Source of the DNA: JAJFKB01 sp965230515
GTDB taxonomy: Bacteria; Pseudomonadota; Gammaproteobacteria; Pseudomonadales; IMCC2047
Assembly (NCBI GenBank): GCA_965230515.1
Contig: OZ246007.1
Span: 1,798,001 to 1,862,000 of the forward strand
DNA length: 64,000 nucleotides
Reading direction: 5' to 3'
The notes under the pieces are model-generated. The model was given only the letters and a program-made list of their open reading frames with translations, did no database searches and was not told the origin of the DNA. Positions 18,872 to 27,205 of this stretch are shown piece by piece; within the stretch, counting starts at the first letter, position 1, and each line of letters opens with the position of its first letter. Position numbers and translations under genes: made by a program.

Positions 18872-21223
18872 ATGAATACCCAGCTTTATAAAGCACTCAT
18901 ACCCGGTCTGGCCACTAGTCTGTTATCCTGTGCCGTAAGCACTGCTTTGGCAGCGGAAAACCGCGGAAAACCGGGATTCTCGCTTGAAGAGGTGGTGGTC
19001 ACGGCTCGAAAAATTGAGGAAAACCTGCAAGATGCACCGGTGTCGGTTTCGGCGTTTACCGGTGAAGGCCTGGAAAGAAGGCAGATCATCGGCACGGACG
19101 ATCTTGATCAGGTAACACCTAATTTGCAGTTTACGAACAATGCACCTCTGGCAGGTAACAACTCATCATCACAGGTTTTTATTCGCGGTATCGGTCAGAC
19201 CGATGCCAGCGCCACGGTTGATCCTGGTGTCGGCCTCTATATCGACGATGTATACATGAGCCAGTCTGTGGGTGGCACTATGGAGTTTCGTGATATTTCT
19301 GGCGTCCAGGTACTGCGCGGACCGCAGGGTACGCTGTTTGGCAGAAATACCATCGGTGGCGCAGTGCTGATCAGCACCACGGAACCGGGTGACGAATTCG
19401 GCGGCACCTTGCGCTTCGGCCTTGGTGATGATGATATGGTTGAAGCATTTGTTGGCGTGGATATTCCGCTGTCTGAAAACCTGAAATCCAGATTTACCAT
19501 CGGCAAGAAGGTGCAGGATGGTTATGTAAAAAGAATACGGTCCGGTGAGGATCTGGGTGACACGGATACCTTAACCACAACCGGCAAATTTGTCTGGACC
19601 CCATCCGATGATCTGGAAATCAAATTCCAGTACGATTATACGGAAAATGATGAAAACGGAGCACCACTGGTTTTTGCTGCTTCTACAGAAAGTGCGACGC
19701 TACAACGTGTCGCCAGCGCCACCGCAGGTTGCCCAGGCTTTGTCGACGTTGGGCCGCTACCTTTCGTCCGTGACCCTTCCCTGCAGGGGTTACCGGATTT
19801 TCTGAGTCTGCCGGCTGTACCAATGATAGACGATGAGCGATGCGGTAACGATTTCCAGAATAAGGGCAGTTCTTCCAATAACGGTACCCACCCCGTTGAA
19901 AGCTCGATGGAAAACTGGGGGGTTTCTTTTCACATTAGTTATGACTTAAACGAAAAGCTGACTTTTAAATCGGTTACCGCCTATCGTGAAATTGACTGGG
20001 TGGGCAGAAGAGATGCGGATAACACGCCCCTGCAGATTTTGCATACGGACTATGAAAGTGAAGGCGAGCAGTTGAGTCAGGAATTGCAACTGCTTTATGC
20101 AACCGATCAACTGAAAGGGGTGGCAGGGCTCTACTATTCTGAAGAGGAAGTCGATGACATACTGACGGTTGGATTATCGGAACCCCCCTATCCAGCTGGT
20201 CGCCTTGATAGTGATAACAACCTGATTGAGAATGATAGCTGGGCTGTTTTTACACAATGGACCTACAATGTGTCTGACGCGCTCTCCCTGACTTTGGGAG
20301 CCAGGTATACCGAAGATACCAAAGGCTCAACACCGGATATGTTCAATTATGAAAATCCAACCGTTAAGTACATTCCGGTTCAACTTTACGAAGAGACATT
20401 TAACTCCCTGACCGGGTCCGCCAACCTCAGTTACCGATGGAATGAAAACCTGATGACCTATCTCAGCTTTTCCCAGGGTTTCAAGGGCGGCGGCTGGAAC
20501 AGCCACTTTAACTTCCTCCCGGCACCGGGGTCGCTGAACGAACAGTTGCTTGATGAGCGGCACGGTTTTGAAGAGGAGGAAGCAGAAACCTGGGAGATCG
20601 GCTTTAAGGCTGACCTGCTGGATAATACCCTGCGTGTCAACGGTGCCATTTTTAGTACCGACTACACTGACCTGCAGTTCACTTATCGTATTTTCCTGGC
20701 ACCAACGCTGTTTAATGCAGGTGAAGCCTCTATAGACGGTGCAGAACTTGAGTTTACCTACGTCCCCAACGAATCATGGATTATCGAAGGTGGCATTGGT
20801 TATCTCGATGACAGCATTGACAAGGTTTCAACGGTTGTCGGTACTAACACCGGGGTGACCACGGATAATACCCTGCCGTATACACCAGAAATCACTGCTA
20901 ATCTGGGTATTGGCTATATCCTGGCACTGGATAGCGGTTTAGTTATCAGTCCGCGAGTGGATTTCTCCTATACCGATGAGCAGTTCTTTGATGCCGGAAA
21001 TACTGAAGAGATTGCTCAAAATGACGCAGAAACGATCGTGAATCTGCTTGTGGCGATCGAGCCCGCCGATGAAAGGTGGAAACTGTTGCTTGGCGTAAAC
21101 AACGCCACTGATGAGTTGTACCCGATTGCCGGTAACTCTTCTTTAACGTCAGGTGCCGGTTACGCCGAAGTAGCTTATGCACGAGAACGGGAGTACTTCG
21201 TCAGTTTTACTTATGATTTCTAA
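18872..21223 (+). CDS. TonB-dependent receptor without STN domain
   Basis: A 783-residue outer-membrane receptor: signal peptide (to about residue 28), TonB box in LEEVVVTARK, plug with GPQGTLFGRNTIGGA, and a C-terminal barrel ending FVSFTYDF. A GGGGAAAG element precedes the ATG. It is clearly related to the upstream receptor; both share DADNTP and IAGNSSL with similar flanks, as well as GYAE. It lacks the STN domain, so it should transport without signalling. Probably a duplicate that diverged in ligand or regulation. Confidence 0.95.
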   Translation: MNTQLYKALIPGLATSLLSCAVSTALAAENRGKPGFSLEEVVVTARKIEENLQDAPVSVSAFTGEGLERRQIIGTDDLDQVTPNLQFTNNAPLAGNNSSSQVFIRGIGQTDASATVDPGVGLYIDDVYMSQSVGGTMEFRDISGVQVLRGPQGTLFGRNTIGGAVLISTTEPGDEFGGTLRFGLGDDDMVEAFVGVDIPLSENLKSRFTIGKKVQDGYVKRIRSGEDLGDTDTLTTTGKFVWTPSDDLEIKFQYDYTENDENGAPLVFAASTESATLQRVASATAGCPGFVDVGPLPFVRDPSLQGLPDFLSLPAVPMIDDERCGNDFQNKGSSSNNGTHPVESSMENWGVSFHISYDLNEKLTFKSVTAYREIDWVGRRDADNTPLQILHTDYESEGEQLSQELQLLYATDQLKGVAGLYYSEEEVDDILTVGLSEPPYPAGRLDSDNNLIENDSWAVFTQWTYNVSDALSLTLGARYTEDTKGSTPDMFNYENPTVKYIPVQLYEETFNSLTGSANLSYRWNENLMTYLSFSQGFKGGGWNSHFNFLPAPGSLNEQLLDERHGFEEEEAETWEIGFKADLLDNTLRVNGAIFSTDYTDLQFTYRIFLAPTLFNAGEASIDGAELEFTYVPNESWIIEGGIGYLDDSIDKVSTVVGTNTGVTTDNTLPYTPEITANLGIGYILALDSGLVISPRVDFSYTDEQFFDAGNTEEIAQNDAETIVNLLVAIEPADERWKLLLGVNNATDELYPIAGNSSLTSGAGYAEVAYAREREYFVSFTYDF

Positions 21224-21244
21224 AATACAGGATAACGAAGTAAC

Positions 21245-21267
21245 GTGGCCGCCGACCCGGCGGCCAC
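21245..21267 (+). terminator. GC-rich hairpin after receptor 2
   Basis: GTGGCCGCC pairs perfectly with GGCGGCCAC around the loop GACCC, 21 bp beyond the stop codon. Only a weak T-rich tract follows (ATCTATCTTT), so termination is likely but not certain. Confidence 0.65.
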
Positions 21268-21573
21268 ATCTATCTTTGAATACCCCAAAAGCAGGTCGTA
21301 ACCTGCACCCTGTTGAAGCATGACCTGACAACTGCTCTGGAGAAATAACTTGGCAACCTAATTATTTCCTCATTGCGGGCTTTTTTAACAGCAGAGGTTT
21401 CACAAAAAGCACACATTAATCAGGGATTTGTATATGTAATGGATACTGAGGACTGCACGATCTGTTGGCCGTTATTAAACCGATAAAATATGCTTCCAAC
21501 ACGTCAAAAGCCGGGAACGTGCACGGAACCAGGTCTAAAACCAAAATACCGATTATTCTTCAAGAGAATCATT
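21268..21573. other. Non-coding stretch before the MFS gene
   Basis: About 300 bp without a supported gene. The frame from 21490 that joins the MFS gene is probably untranslated, since the family begins near the ATG at 21574, which has AAGAGA upstream. I see no clear promoter hexamers. Confidence 0.4.
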
Positions 21574-22871
21574 ATGACGAACCAGATACAGCATGTTGTT
21601 GACAAAAGTCCGATGTCAGCGTTTCAGGTTTTTGCGGTGGGCATTTGTGTCTTTATCAATATGCTGGATGGCTTTGATGTATTAGTCATGGCATTTACCG
21701 CATCCTCCATCGCGGAAGATTGGGGTGTCCCCAACAGCAGCCTAGGCATATTATTTAGCGCAGGGTTATTCGGCATGGCGGCTGGATCGCTATTCATTGC
21801 ACCCTACGGAGACCGTTTCGGGCGCCGTTCGGTAATTCTTTTGTGTCTTATCACTATTAGCGTCGGCATGTTTTTGTCTGCCATCAGTCAAAGTGTATGG
21901 CAGTTGACCCTGATACGCGCCATTACGGGGCTGGGTATCGGAGGCATGTTGGCCAGTGTTAATGTGCTAGTTGCCGAATACTCATCGACAAGACGCCGCG
22001 CATTTTGTATCAGTCTGCTACAGGGCGGATATCCAATAGGAGCAACCATAGGCGGCATTATTACCGTTTTTCTGATCTCCAGTTATGGATGGCGCTCCGC
22101 TTTTGTTTTCGGAGGGCTTGTTTCAACCGCAATTATTCCTTTCATATTATGGCAGTTACCGGAGTCGCTTGATTATCTGGCGGTCAAACAGCCACCCAAT
22201 GCATTGAAGAAAATCAATTCAGCACTCTACAGGATGGGGCATGACCTGTTGGAGGCGCTGCCGGCACCGATCCCACCGGAAAAGCAGCTGCCGCAGAATG
22301 TGACCAGTCTGCTGAAGCCCTCTATCAGGCGATCAACACTGCTGATCTGGACCGCCTTTTTTATGGTGATGTTCAGTTTCTATTTCACCTTGAGCTGGAC
22401 ACCCAAGTTGCTGGTTGAAGCCGGTCTTTCGAGGGAACAGGGCATATCCGGTTCCGTGGTCATTAACATGGGCGGTGTTATAGGGGCGCTGGTGCTCGGC
22501 TATCTGGCCAGCAGATTGGATCTGCAAAAATTAATTGGTAACTATATGATTGCATGCGCCGCTCTCACCTTCCTGTTCGGGTTATTGAGTAATGATCTCG
22601 GGCTGGCGCTTTTGTGGCAGCGTTTCTAGGATTTTTCCTGTTTGGGTCGATGATTGGACTATATGCTGTCGCCCCGTCAATTTATCAGGCAGATGTAAGA
22701 ACCACCGGCATGGGTTGGGCCATAGGCATAGGTCGTGTCGGTGCGATTATTTCTCCATGGCTGGCCGGTCTGCTGCTCGATGGCGGTTTCGACATTGTCG
22801 TCTTGTATGGCATCTTTGCATGCCCAATGCTCGCCGCAATGATGGCACAGCGCGCTATCAACAGGCATTAG
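21574..22871 (+). pseudogene. MFS transporter, AAHS-like, interrupted by a frameshift
   Basis: A 12-helix major facilitator of the aromatic acid:H+ symporter type: the first helix has INMLDGFDVLVMAF, the loop 2-3 motif is PYGDRFGRRS, and VAEYSSTRRR follows helix 4. The frame from 21574 ends at 22629 inside the tenth or eleventh helix, while the rest continues in the -1 frame from about 22608 (FVAAFLGFFLFGSMIGLYAV through to the stop at 22871). One base appears lost at or near the TTTT run at 22610-22613. It is either a recent pseudogene, a sequencing error, or less likely a programmed -1 shift. Neighbouring TonB receptors suggest a role in uptake of a small organic compound. Confidence 0.85.
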
Positions 22872-22976
22872 CGGTCTACAGATCGGTCTCAAAGGCTTGT
22901 CCAGAAGCATCTGGCATGCATTTCGAAGATGGTGCCCGGTTTTTAACGCAAGCATGTGGGGCCGCAATTCAGCGTA

Positions 22977-23792
22977 TTAATGCTGACAATTAGCGCAATA
23001 TACCGTACTACGCTGCGCCATGCGTATCTCTTTCAAACCTGCCTGGCAGCGGACGCAGGCTTGCCCGGCACGGCCATACACCTGAAGTTCTTGGCTGAAA
23101 TAGCCTGGATTACCGTCACTGTTAACGAAATCCCGCAAACTGGTACCGCCTGCTCTAATCGCCTCCGCAAGCACCGATTTAATCAGCCCTGCCAAACGTC
23201 TATAGCGCGCCAAACCAATACGGCCCGCAGCGCGTTTCGGGTGGATTCCGGCCGAAAAAAGCGCCTCATTGGCATAAATGTTACCGACACCCACTACCAC
23301 GTGGCCGTCCATAATAAACTGCTTGACAGGAATCGCGCGCTTTCGCGCCCGCTGATACAAATAATCACCATCGAATACATGATCCAATGGCTCAGGACCA
23401 AGACTACTAAGCAGTGGGTGCTGCAACGGATCACCACTGGCCCACAACATTGCACCAAACCTTCTTGGGTCTCTGTAGCGCAATCGCTGCCCTGAATTGA
23501 GACAAATATCGACATGGTCATGTTTGGTTAACGGTGTCGCATCTTTTGCAACGCGCAGACTGCCGGACATGCCCAGATGAATAATTACGGTTCCGGTGGC
23601 GGTATTAAGCAGCAGATATTTCGCTCTTCGAGCAACCGACAGAATAGTCTGCCCACAAACCCCTTCGCAGAGTTCTTCAGAAACCGGCCAGCGCAGCTGT
23701 GACTGGCGGACAATCACCCGCTCTACAGTGCGCCCTTCTATATGAGGAGCGATTCCTCTTCGAGTGGTTTCTACTTCAGGTAACTCGGGCAT
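22977..23792 (-). CDS. mutM: Formamidopyrimidine-DNA glycosylase
   Basis: A 271-residue bifunctional glycosylase/AP lyase removing 8-oxoguanine and FapyG. The N-terminus MPELPEVE carries the catalytic Pro2 and Glu3 after Met removal; VGVGNIYANEALF is the helix-two-turns-helix; the C-terminus ends with a zinc finger, CVRC then CANC. Start and length are standard. Confidence 0.98.
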   Translation of the reverse strand: MPELPEVETTRRGIAPHIEGRTVERVIVRQSQLRWPVSEELCEGVCGQTILSVARRAKYLLLNTATGTVIIHLGMSGSLRVAKDATPLTKHDHVDICLNSGQRLRYRDPRRFGAMLWASGDPLQHPLLSSLGPEPLDHVFDGDYLYQRARKRAIPVKQFIMDGHVVVGVGNIYANEALFSAGIHPKRAAGRIGLARYRRLAGLIKSVLAEAIRAGGTSLRDFVNSDGNPGYFSQELQVYGRAGQACVRCQAGLKEIRMAQRSTVYCANCQH

Positions 23793-23915
23793 GACCGTAT
23801 TCTTTAGCTAACCGCTGAATACTCTTATGGTAGCTATTTAGCTATTGTCAGGTAAAGGTGTTATTTCCAACCGCATTTCTCTGTACAAGATCATCTCTCA
23901 CTAAATCGCAGACAT

Positions 23916-23944
23916 AAAAAAGCCCAGCTAAAACCGGGCTTTTA
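23916..23944 (-). terminator. Intrinsic terminator of rpmB-rpmG
   Basis: On the minus strand AGCCCGG pairs with CTGGGCT (one wobble) around a short loop and is followed by six T. It lies about 30 bp beyond the rpmG stop. Confidence 0.85.
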
Positions 23945-23967
23945 AATCAACCTTAAACAGGAAATTC

Positions 23968-24123
23968 CTATTTGATCTTGGACTCTTTATAGAGCACATG
24001 CTTGCGCACCACAGGATCATACTTTTTTATTTCCATTTTATCGGGCATGGTTCGCTTGTTTTTAGTCGTTGTATAGTAATGACCGGTACCTGCCGAAGAA
24101 ACCAATTTGATTTTATCTCGCAT
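23968..24123 (-). CDS. rpmG: 50S ribosomal protein L33
   Basis: A 51-residue ribosomal protein. The reading MRDKIKLVSSAGTGHYYTTT near the start and KYDPVVRKHVLYKESKIK at the end are characteristic of L33. It has no Cys pairs, so it is the zinc-independent type. It lies 31 bp downstream of rpmB and shares its promoter and terminator. Confidence 0.98.
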   Translation of the reverse strand: MRDKIKLVSSAGTGHYYTTTKNKRTMPDKMEIKKYDPVVRKHVLYKESKIK

Positions 24124-24154
24124 ATTGCTGTTCCTTATTCTGTATTATGCCGGG

Positions 24155-24391
24155 CTAGACTTTAATGCCACGACCACGAATATCGGCCAATACCTGCTCG
24201 ATACCCAATTTATCAATAATACGCATACCTTTCGTAGAAACACGCAGTTTAACGAAACGCTTTTCTGACTCAACCCAGAAGCGATGCGAATGTAAATTTG
24301 GAGAAAAGCGGCGACGCGTCTTATTGTGCGCGTGCGATACATTATTTCCAGTTACCGGACGCTTACCTGTAACCTGACAAACCTTAGACAT
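24155..24391 (-). CDS. rpmB: 50S ribosomal protein L28
   Basis: A 78-residue ribosomal protein starting MSKVCQVTGKRPVTGNNVSH, with the basic NKTRRRFSPNLHSHRFWV core. ATG 24391 gives the standard length; a longer frame upstream has no family support. First gene of the rpmB-rpmG pair. Confidence 0.98.
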   Translation of the reverse strand: MSKVCQVTGKRPVTGNNVSHAHNKTRRRFSPNLHSHRFWVESEKRFVKLRVSTKGMRIIDKLGIEQVLADIRGRGIKV

Positions 24392-24473
24392 TACGTTGTC
24401 CCTACCTAATTCAAACCGTTTATAGACGTTCACCGAGCAAGCCCGTTTCGGGGCCAGCCACAAAGGGGACGCA

Positions 24474-24502
24474 TTTATACCAGAACCCCCATTTTAAGGC
24501 AA
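24474..24502 (-). promoter_or_regulatory. Promoter of rpmB-rpmG
   Basis: On the minus strand TTGCCT and TATAAA are separated by exactly 17 bp, with TGG directly before TATAAA as an extended -10. It lies about 80 bp upstream of the rpmB start codon, leaving a normal ribosomal-protein leader. Confidence 0.75.
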
Positions 24503-24538
24503 GCGGTAGCGTCACTTTTTACCGGCTACAGGGCTAAA

Positions 24539-25213
24539 TTAGATCAATCCCCGCTCCGCAAAGGAAACAACCTGCTGATCGCCAACAATCATATGATCCA
24601 GTACTCGCACATCGATGAGCGCCAGTGCATTTTGAATACGCACTGTAACAGCCTGATCCGCACTACTCGGCTCGGCAACACCAGAGGGGTGATTATGTGC
24701 CAGAATAACGCTGGCCGCATTGAGTTCGAGCGCCGTCTTTACCAGCTGTCTTGGATAAACGCTGGCTCCGTCTATCGTTCCGAAAAAATGTGGAATAAAC
24801 TGTATCAACCTGTGCTGACTGTCCATATAGAGACAGGCAAAAACCTCCTGCTGATAATGCCGCATTGCGGTTTTAAGAAAATCCCGGGTAATCTGAGCGC
24901 TGCAAAACTCAACACCTTTTACCAATTGTTCCGCCAGGTGTCTTTTTGCCATTTCCAGCACTGCCTGTAGTTGTGCGTATTTCGCCAGCCCCAGACCAGG
25001 CTGAGCGCTAAACTGTTTAAAGTCCGCATCCAGAATGCCGCGAATTCCTCCAAACGCCTCAAGTAATTTTCGCGACAGGTCCACTGCAGTCACACCCGGC
25101 ACGCCGGTACGCAGAAAGATTGCCAACAACTCTGCATCAGATAACGCCTGAGCACCCAGCTTTAACAGTTTCTCCCGTGGCCGCTCTTCTGCCGGCCAAT
25201 GACTTATTCCCAT
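24539..25213 (-). CDS. radC: RadC family JAB1/MPN domain protein
   Basis: A 224-residue protein with an N-terminal helix-hairpin-helix region and a C-terminal JAMM metal-binding motif (AHNHPSGVAEPSSAD). RadC was named for a repair phenotype later attributed elsewhere; its activity is unresolved. The start is the ATG giving MGISHWPAEERPREKL, the family's usual N-terminus, with AAGGA 7 bp upstream; the frame stays open 39 bases further up. Divergent from coaBC. Confidence 0.95.
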   Translation of the reverse strand: MGISHWPAEERPREKLLKLGAQALSDAELLAIFLRTGVPGVTAVDLSRKLLEAFGGIRGILDADFKQFSAQPGLGLAKYAQLQAVLEMAKRHLAEQLVKGVEFCSAQITRDFLKTAMRHYQQEVFACLYMDSQHRLIQFIPHFFGTIDGASVYPRQLVKTALELNAASVILAHNHPSGVAEPSSADQAVTVRIQNALALIDVRVLDHMIVGDQQVVSFAERGLI

Positions 25214-25460
25214 TACAACATCCTTGTCCAAGTTAAAATCAAACCGATCCATGTTCCCGACTAATAATCTATAGAACTACAGCTGGATTGTAAATCTGTA
25301 CCGTTCAACCAGACCGACGAAGAATACAAAACGTAGCCAATCAAGATGAAATTCCAAGACAAACGCGACAGATCAGCTTTATTCAATCTCAGATGCTGTT
25401 CTCAGTATCAAAGCAGTGGTATCTTAGCGCTTAATTTATCCGGTTCATTATTGGAAGCAG

Positions 25461-26666
25461 ATGTCGACCTTAACAAACAAACAGATTGTTCTGGGAATTA
25501 CCGGCGGAATAGCAGCCTACAAAAGTGCCGAGCTCGCTCGCCTGTTAATAGACAGGGGTGCCACCGTGCATGTCGTGATGACAGCCGCAGCACAAGAGTT
25601 TATCACTCCCCTGACCATGCAGGCTCTAACAGGGAATCCCGTGCACACCGCACTACTAGACCCACAGGCCGAAGCAGGAATGGGGCACATTCAGCTCGCG
25701 CGCTGGGCAGACCTGATTCTAATCGCGCCGGCCAGTGCAAATTTTATTGCACGATTGGCACTAGGCAAGGGTGATGACCTGCTGACCACGGTTTGCCTGG
25801 CCAGCAAAGCACCTATTGCTATTGCTCCCGCCATGAATCAAAACATGTGGCAGGACACAAACACCCAGCGTAACCTGGCATCGCTTCAAACCGATGGTAA
25901 AGTCATTATGGGTCCGGCTGATGGCCCCCAGGCCTGTGGCGATGTTGGCCCTGGCCGCATGCTCGAGCCACTTGAAATCGTCCGGCTCGCGAGCGATCAA
26001 TTCGAAAACAAGGCGCTGACAGGTAAACAGGTCGTCATTAACGCGGGACCCACCAGAGAGGCAATCGACCCGGTTCGTTATATTTCCAACTACAGTTCGG
26101 GCAAGATGGGGTATGCTCTGGCCGAGGCGGCCGTTGAAGCTGGTGCAAAGGTCACGCTAATCAGTGGTCCGGTTAATCTGGCAGCACCCGAGCGGGTTCA
26201 ACTTGTCAACGTCGTCAGCGCCGAAGAGATGTACCAGCAATCCATGCGACAAGCACCCTTGTGTGACATTTTTATTGCCTCTGCTGCTGTCGCTGACTAT
26301 CGGCCAGTTGACGCGGCATCCCGCAAGATCAAAAAACAACAAGGGCCGCTTAGCATTGAGCTGACACCCAACAAGGACATTGTTGCTGCAGTGGCTGCAC
26401 TGGATCAAAAACCCTTTACCGCAGGTTTTGCCGCCGAAACGGACAACCTGGATGAGTACGCCAAGTCAAAACTGGCCCGGAAAAACCTGGATTTAATTAT
26501 TGCCAATGATGTATCGAAATCAGATATCGGTTTTAACAGCGATGACAATGCCGTGACACTTTTCTGGCCTGAAAATCAGCGAGTCCTTGAAAAAGCCTCC
26601 AAGCGGCAATTGGCTCGTCAGATCATACATTTTATAGCCCAACAACTGGAAACCACTCAATCATAA
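25461..26666 (+). CDS. coaBC: Bifunctional phosphopantothenoylcysteine decarboxylase/synthetase
   Basis: A 401-residue two-domain CoA enzyme. The N-terminal CoaC half is a flavoprotein with GGIAAYKSAELARLL, NPVHT (catalytic His), PAMNQNMW and the Cys in ACGDVGPGRM. The C-terminal CoaB half has NAGPTREAIDPVRYISNYSS and the CTP-binding region. Its stop overlaps the dut start by 1 bp. Confidence 0.98.
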   Translation: MSTLTNKQIVLGITGGIAAYKSAELARLLIDRGATVHVVMTAAAQEFITPLTMQALTGNPVHTALLDPQAEAGMGHIQLARWADLILIAPASANFIARLALGKGDDLLTTVCLASKAPIAIAPAMNQNMWQDTNTQRNLASLQTDGKVIMGPADGPQACGDVGPGRMLEPLEIVRLASDQFENKALTGKQVVINAGPTREAIDPVRYISNYSSGKMGYALAEAAVEAGAKVTLISGPVNLAAPERVQLVNVVSAEEMYQQSMRQAPLCDIFIASAAVADYRPVDAASRKIKKQQGPLSIELTPNKDIVAAVAALDQKPFTAGFAAETDNLDEYAKSKLARKNLDLIIANDVSKSDIGFNSDDNAVTLFWPENQRVLEKASKRQLARQIIHFIAQQLETTQS

Positions 26667-27121
26667 TGGAACAACTACAGGTAAAACTTCTCGACCCCCG
26701 AATCGGCCAGCAAATTCCAATGCCGGAGTATGCAACCGACGGGTCTGCCGGCATGGATTTAAGAGCCTGCATTGATCAGGCCATTCTACTGTCCCCCGGA
26801 CAAACCGAACTCATCCCCACGGGACTTTCAATCTATATAGAAAACCCCAACTATGCGGCAATGCTGCTGCCCCGTTCAGGCCTGGGACACAAGAAAGGCA
26901 TAGTATTGGGCAATCTGGTTGGATTGATTGACTCCGATTATCAGGGGCAACTGATGGTATCCTGCTGGAATCGCGGCAACAGCGACTACCTGATTGAGGT
27001 TGGGGAGCGCATTGCTCAGATGATTATCGTTCCGGTCATACAAACCGAGTTTAAAGTAGTCGACGAATTCCAAACCAGCCAACGGGGTGCCGGAGGCTTT
27101 GGGCATACTGGGGCAAGCTAG
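26666..27121 (+). CDS. dut: dUTP diphosphatase
   Basis: A 151-residue trimeric dUTPase hydrolysing dUTP to dUMP. All motifs are visible: AGMDLRA (I), PRSGLGHKKGIVLGN (II), GLIDSDYQGQL (III), RIAQMII (IV) and the C-terminal GAGGFGHTG (V). Coupled to coaBC, as in E. coli and Pseudomonas. Confidence 0.98.
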   Translation: MEQLQVKLLDPRIGQQIPMPEYATDGSAGMDLRACIDQAILLSPGQTELIPTGLSIYIENPNYAAMLLPRSGLGHKKGIVLGNLVGLIDSDYQGQLMVSCWNRGNSDYLIEVGERIAQMIIVPVIQTEFKVVDEFQTSQRGAGGFGHTGAS

Positions 27122-27205
27122 CAAGCACACCGTCCGCTTGATATTTGTTTACCACCGCCAGTGTGATAGGATCGTTGCGCATAAACATACCAACAGGGGG
27201 ATAAA

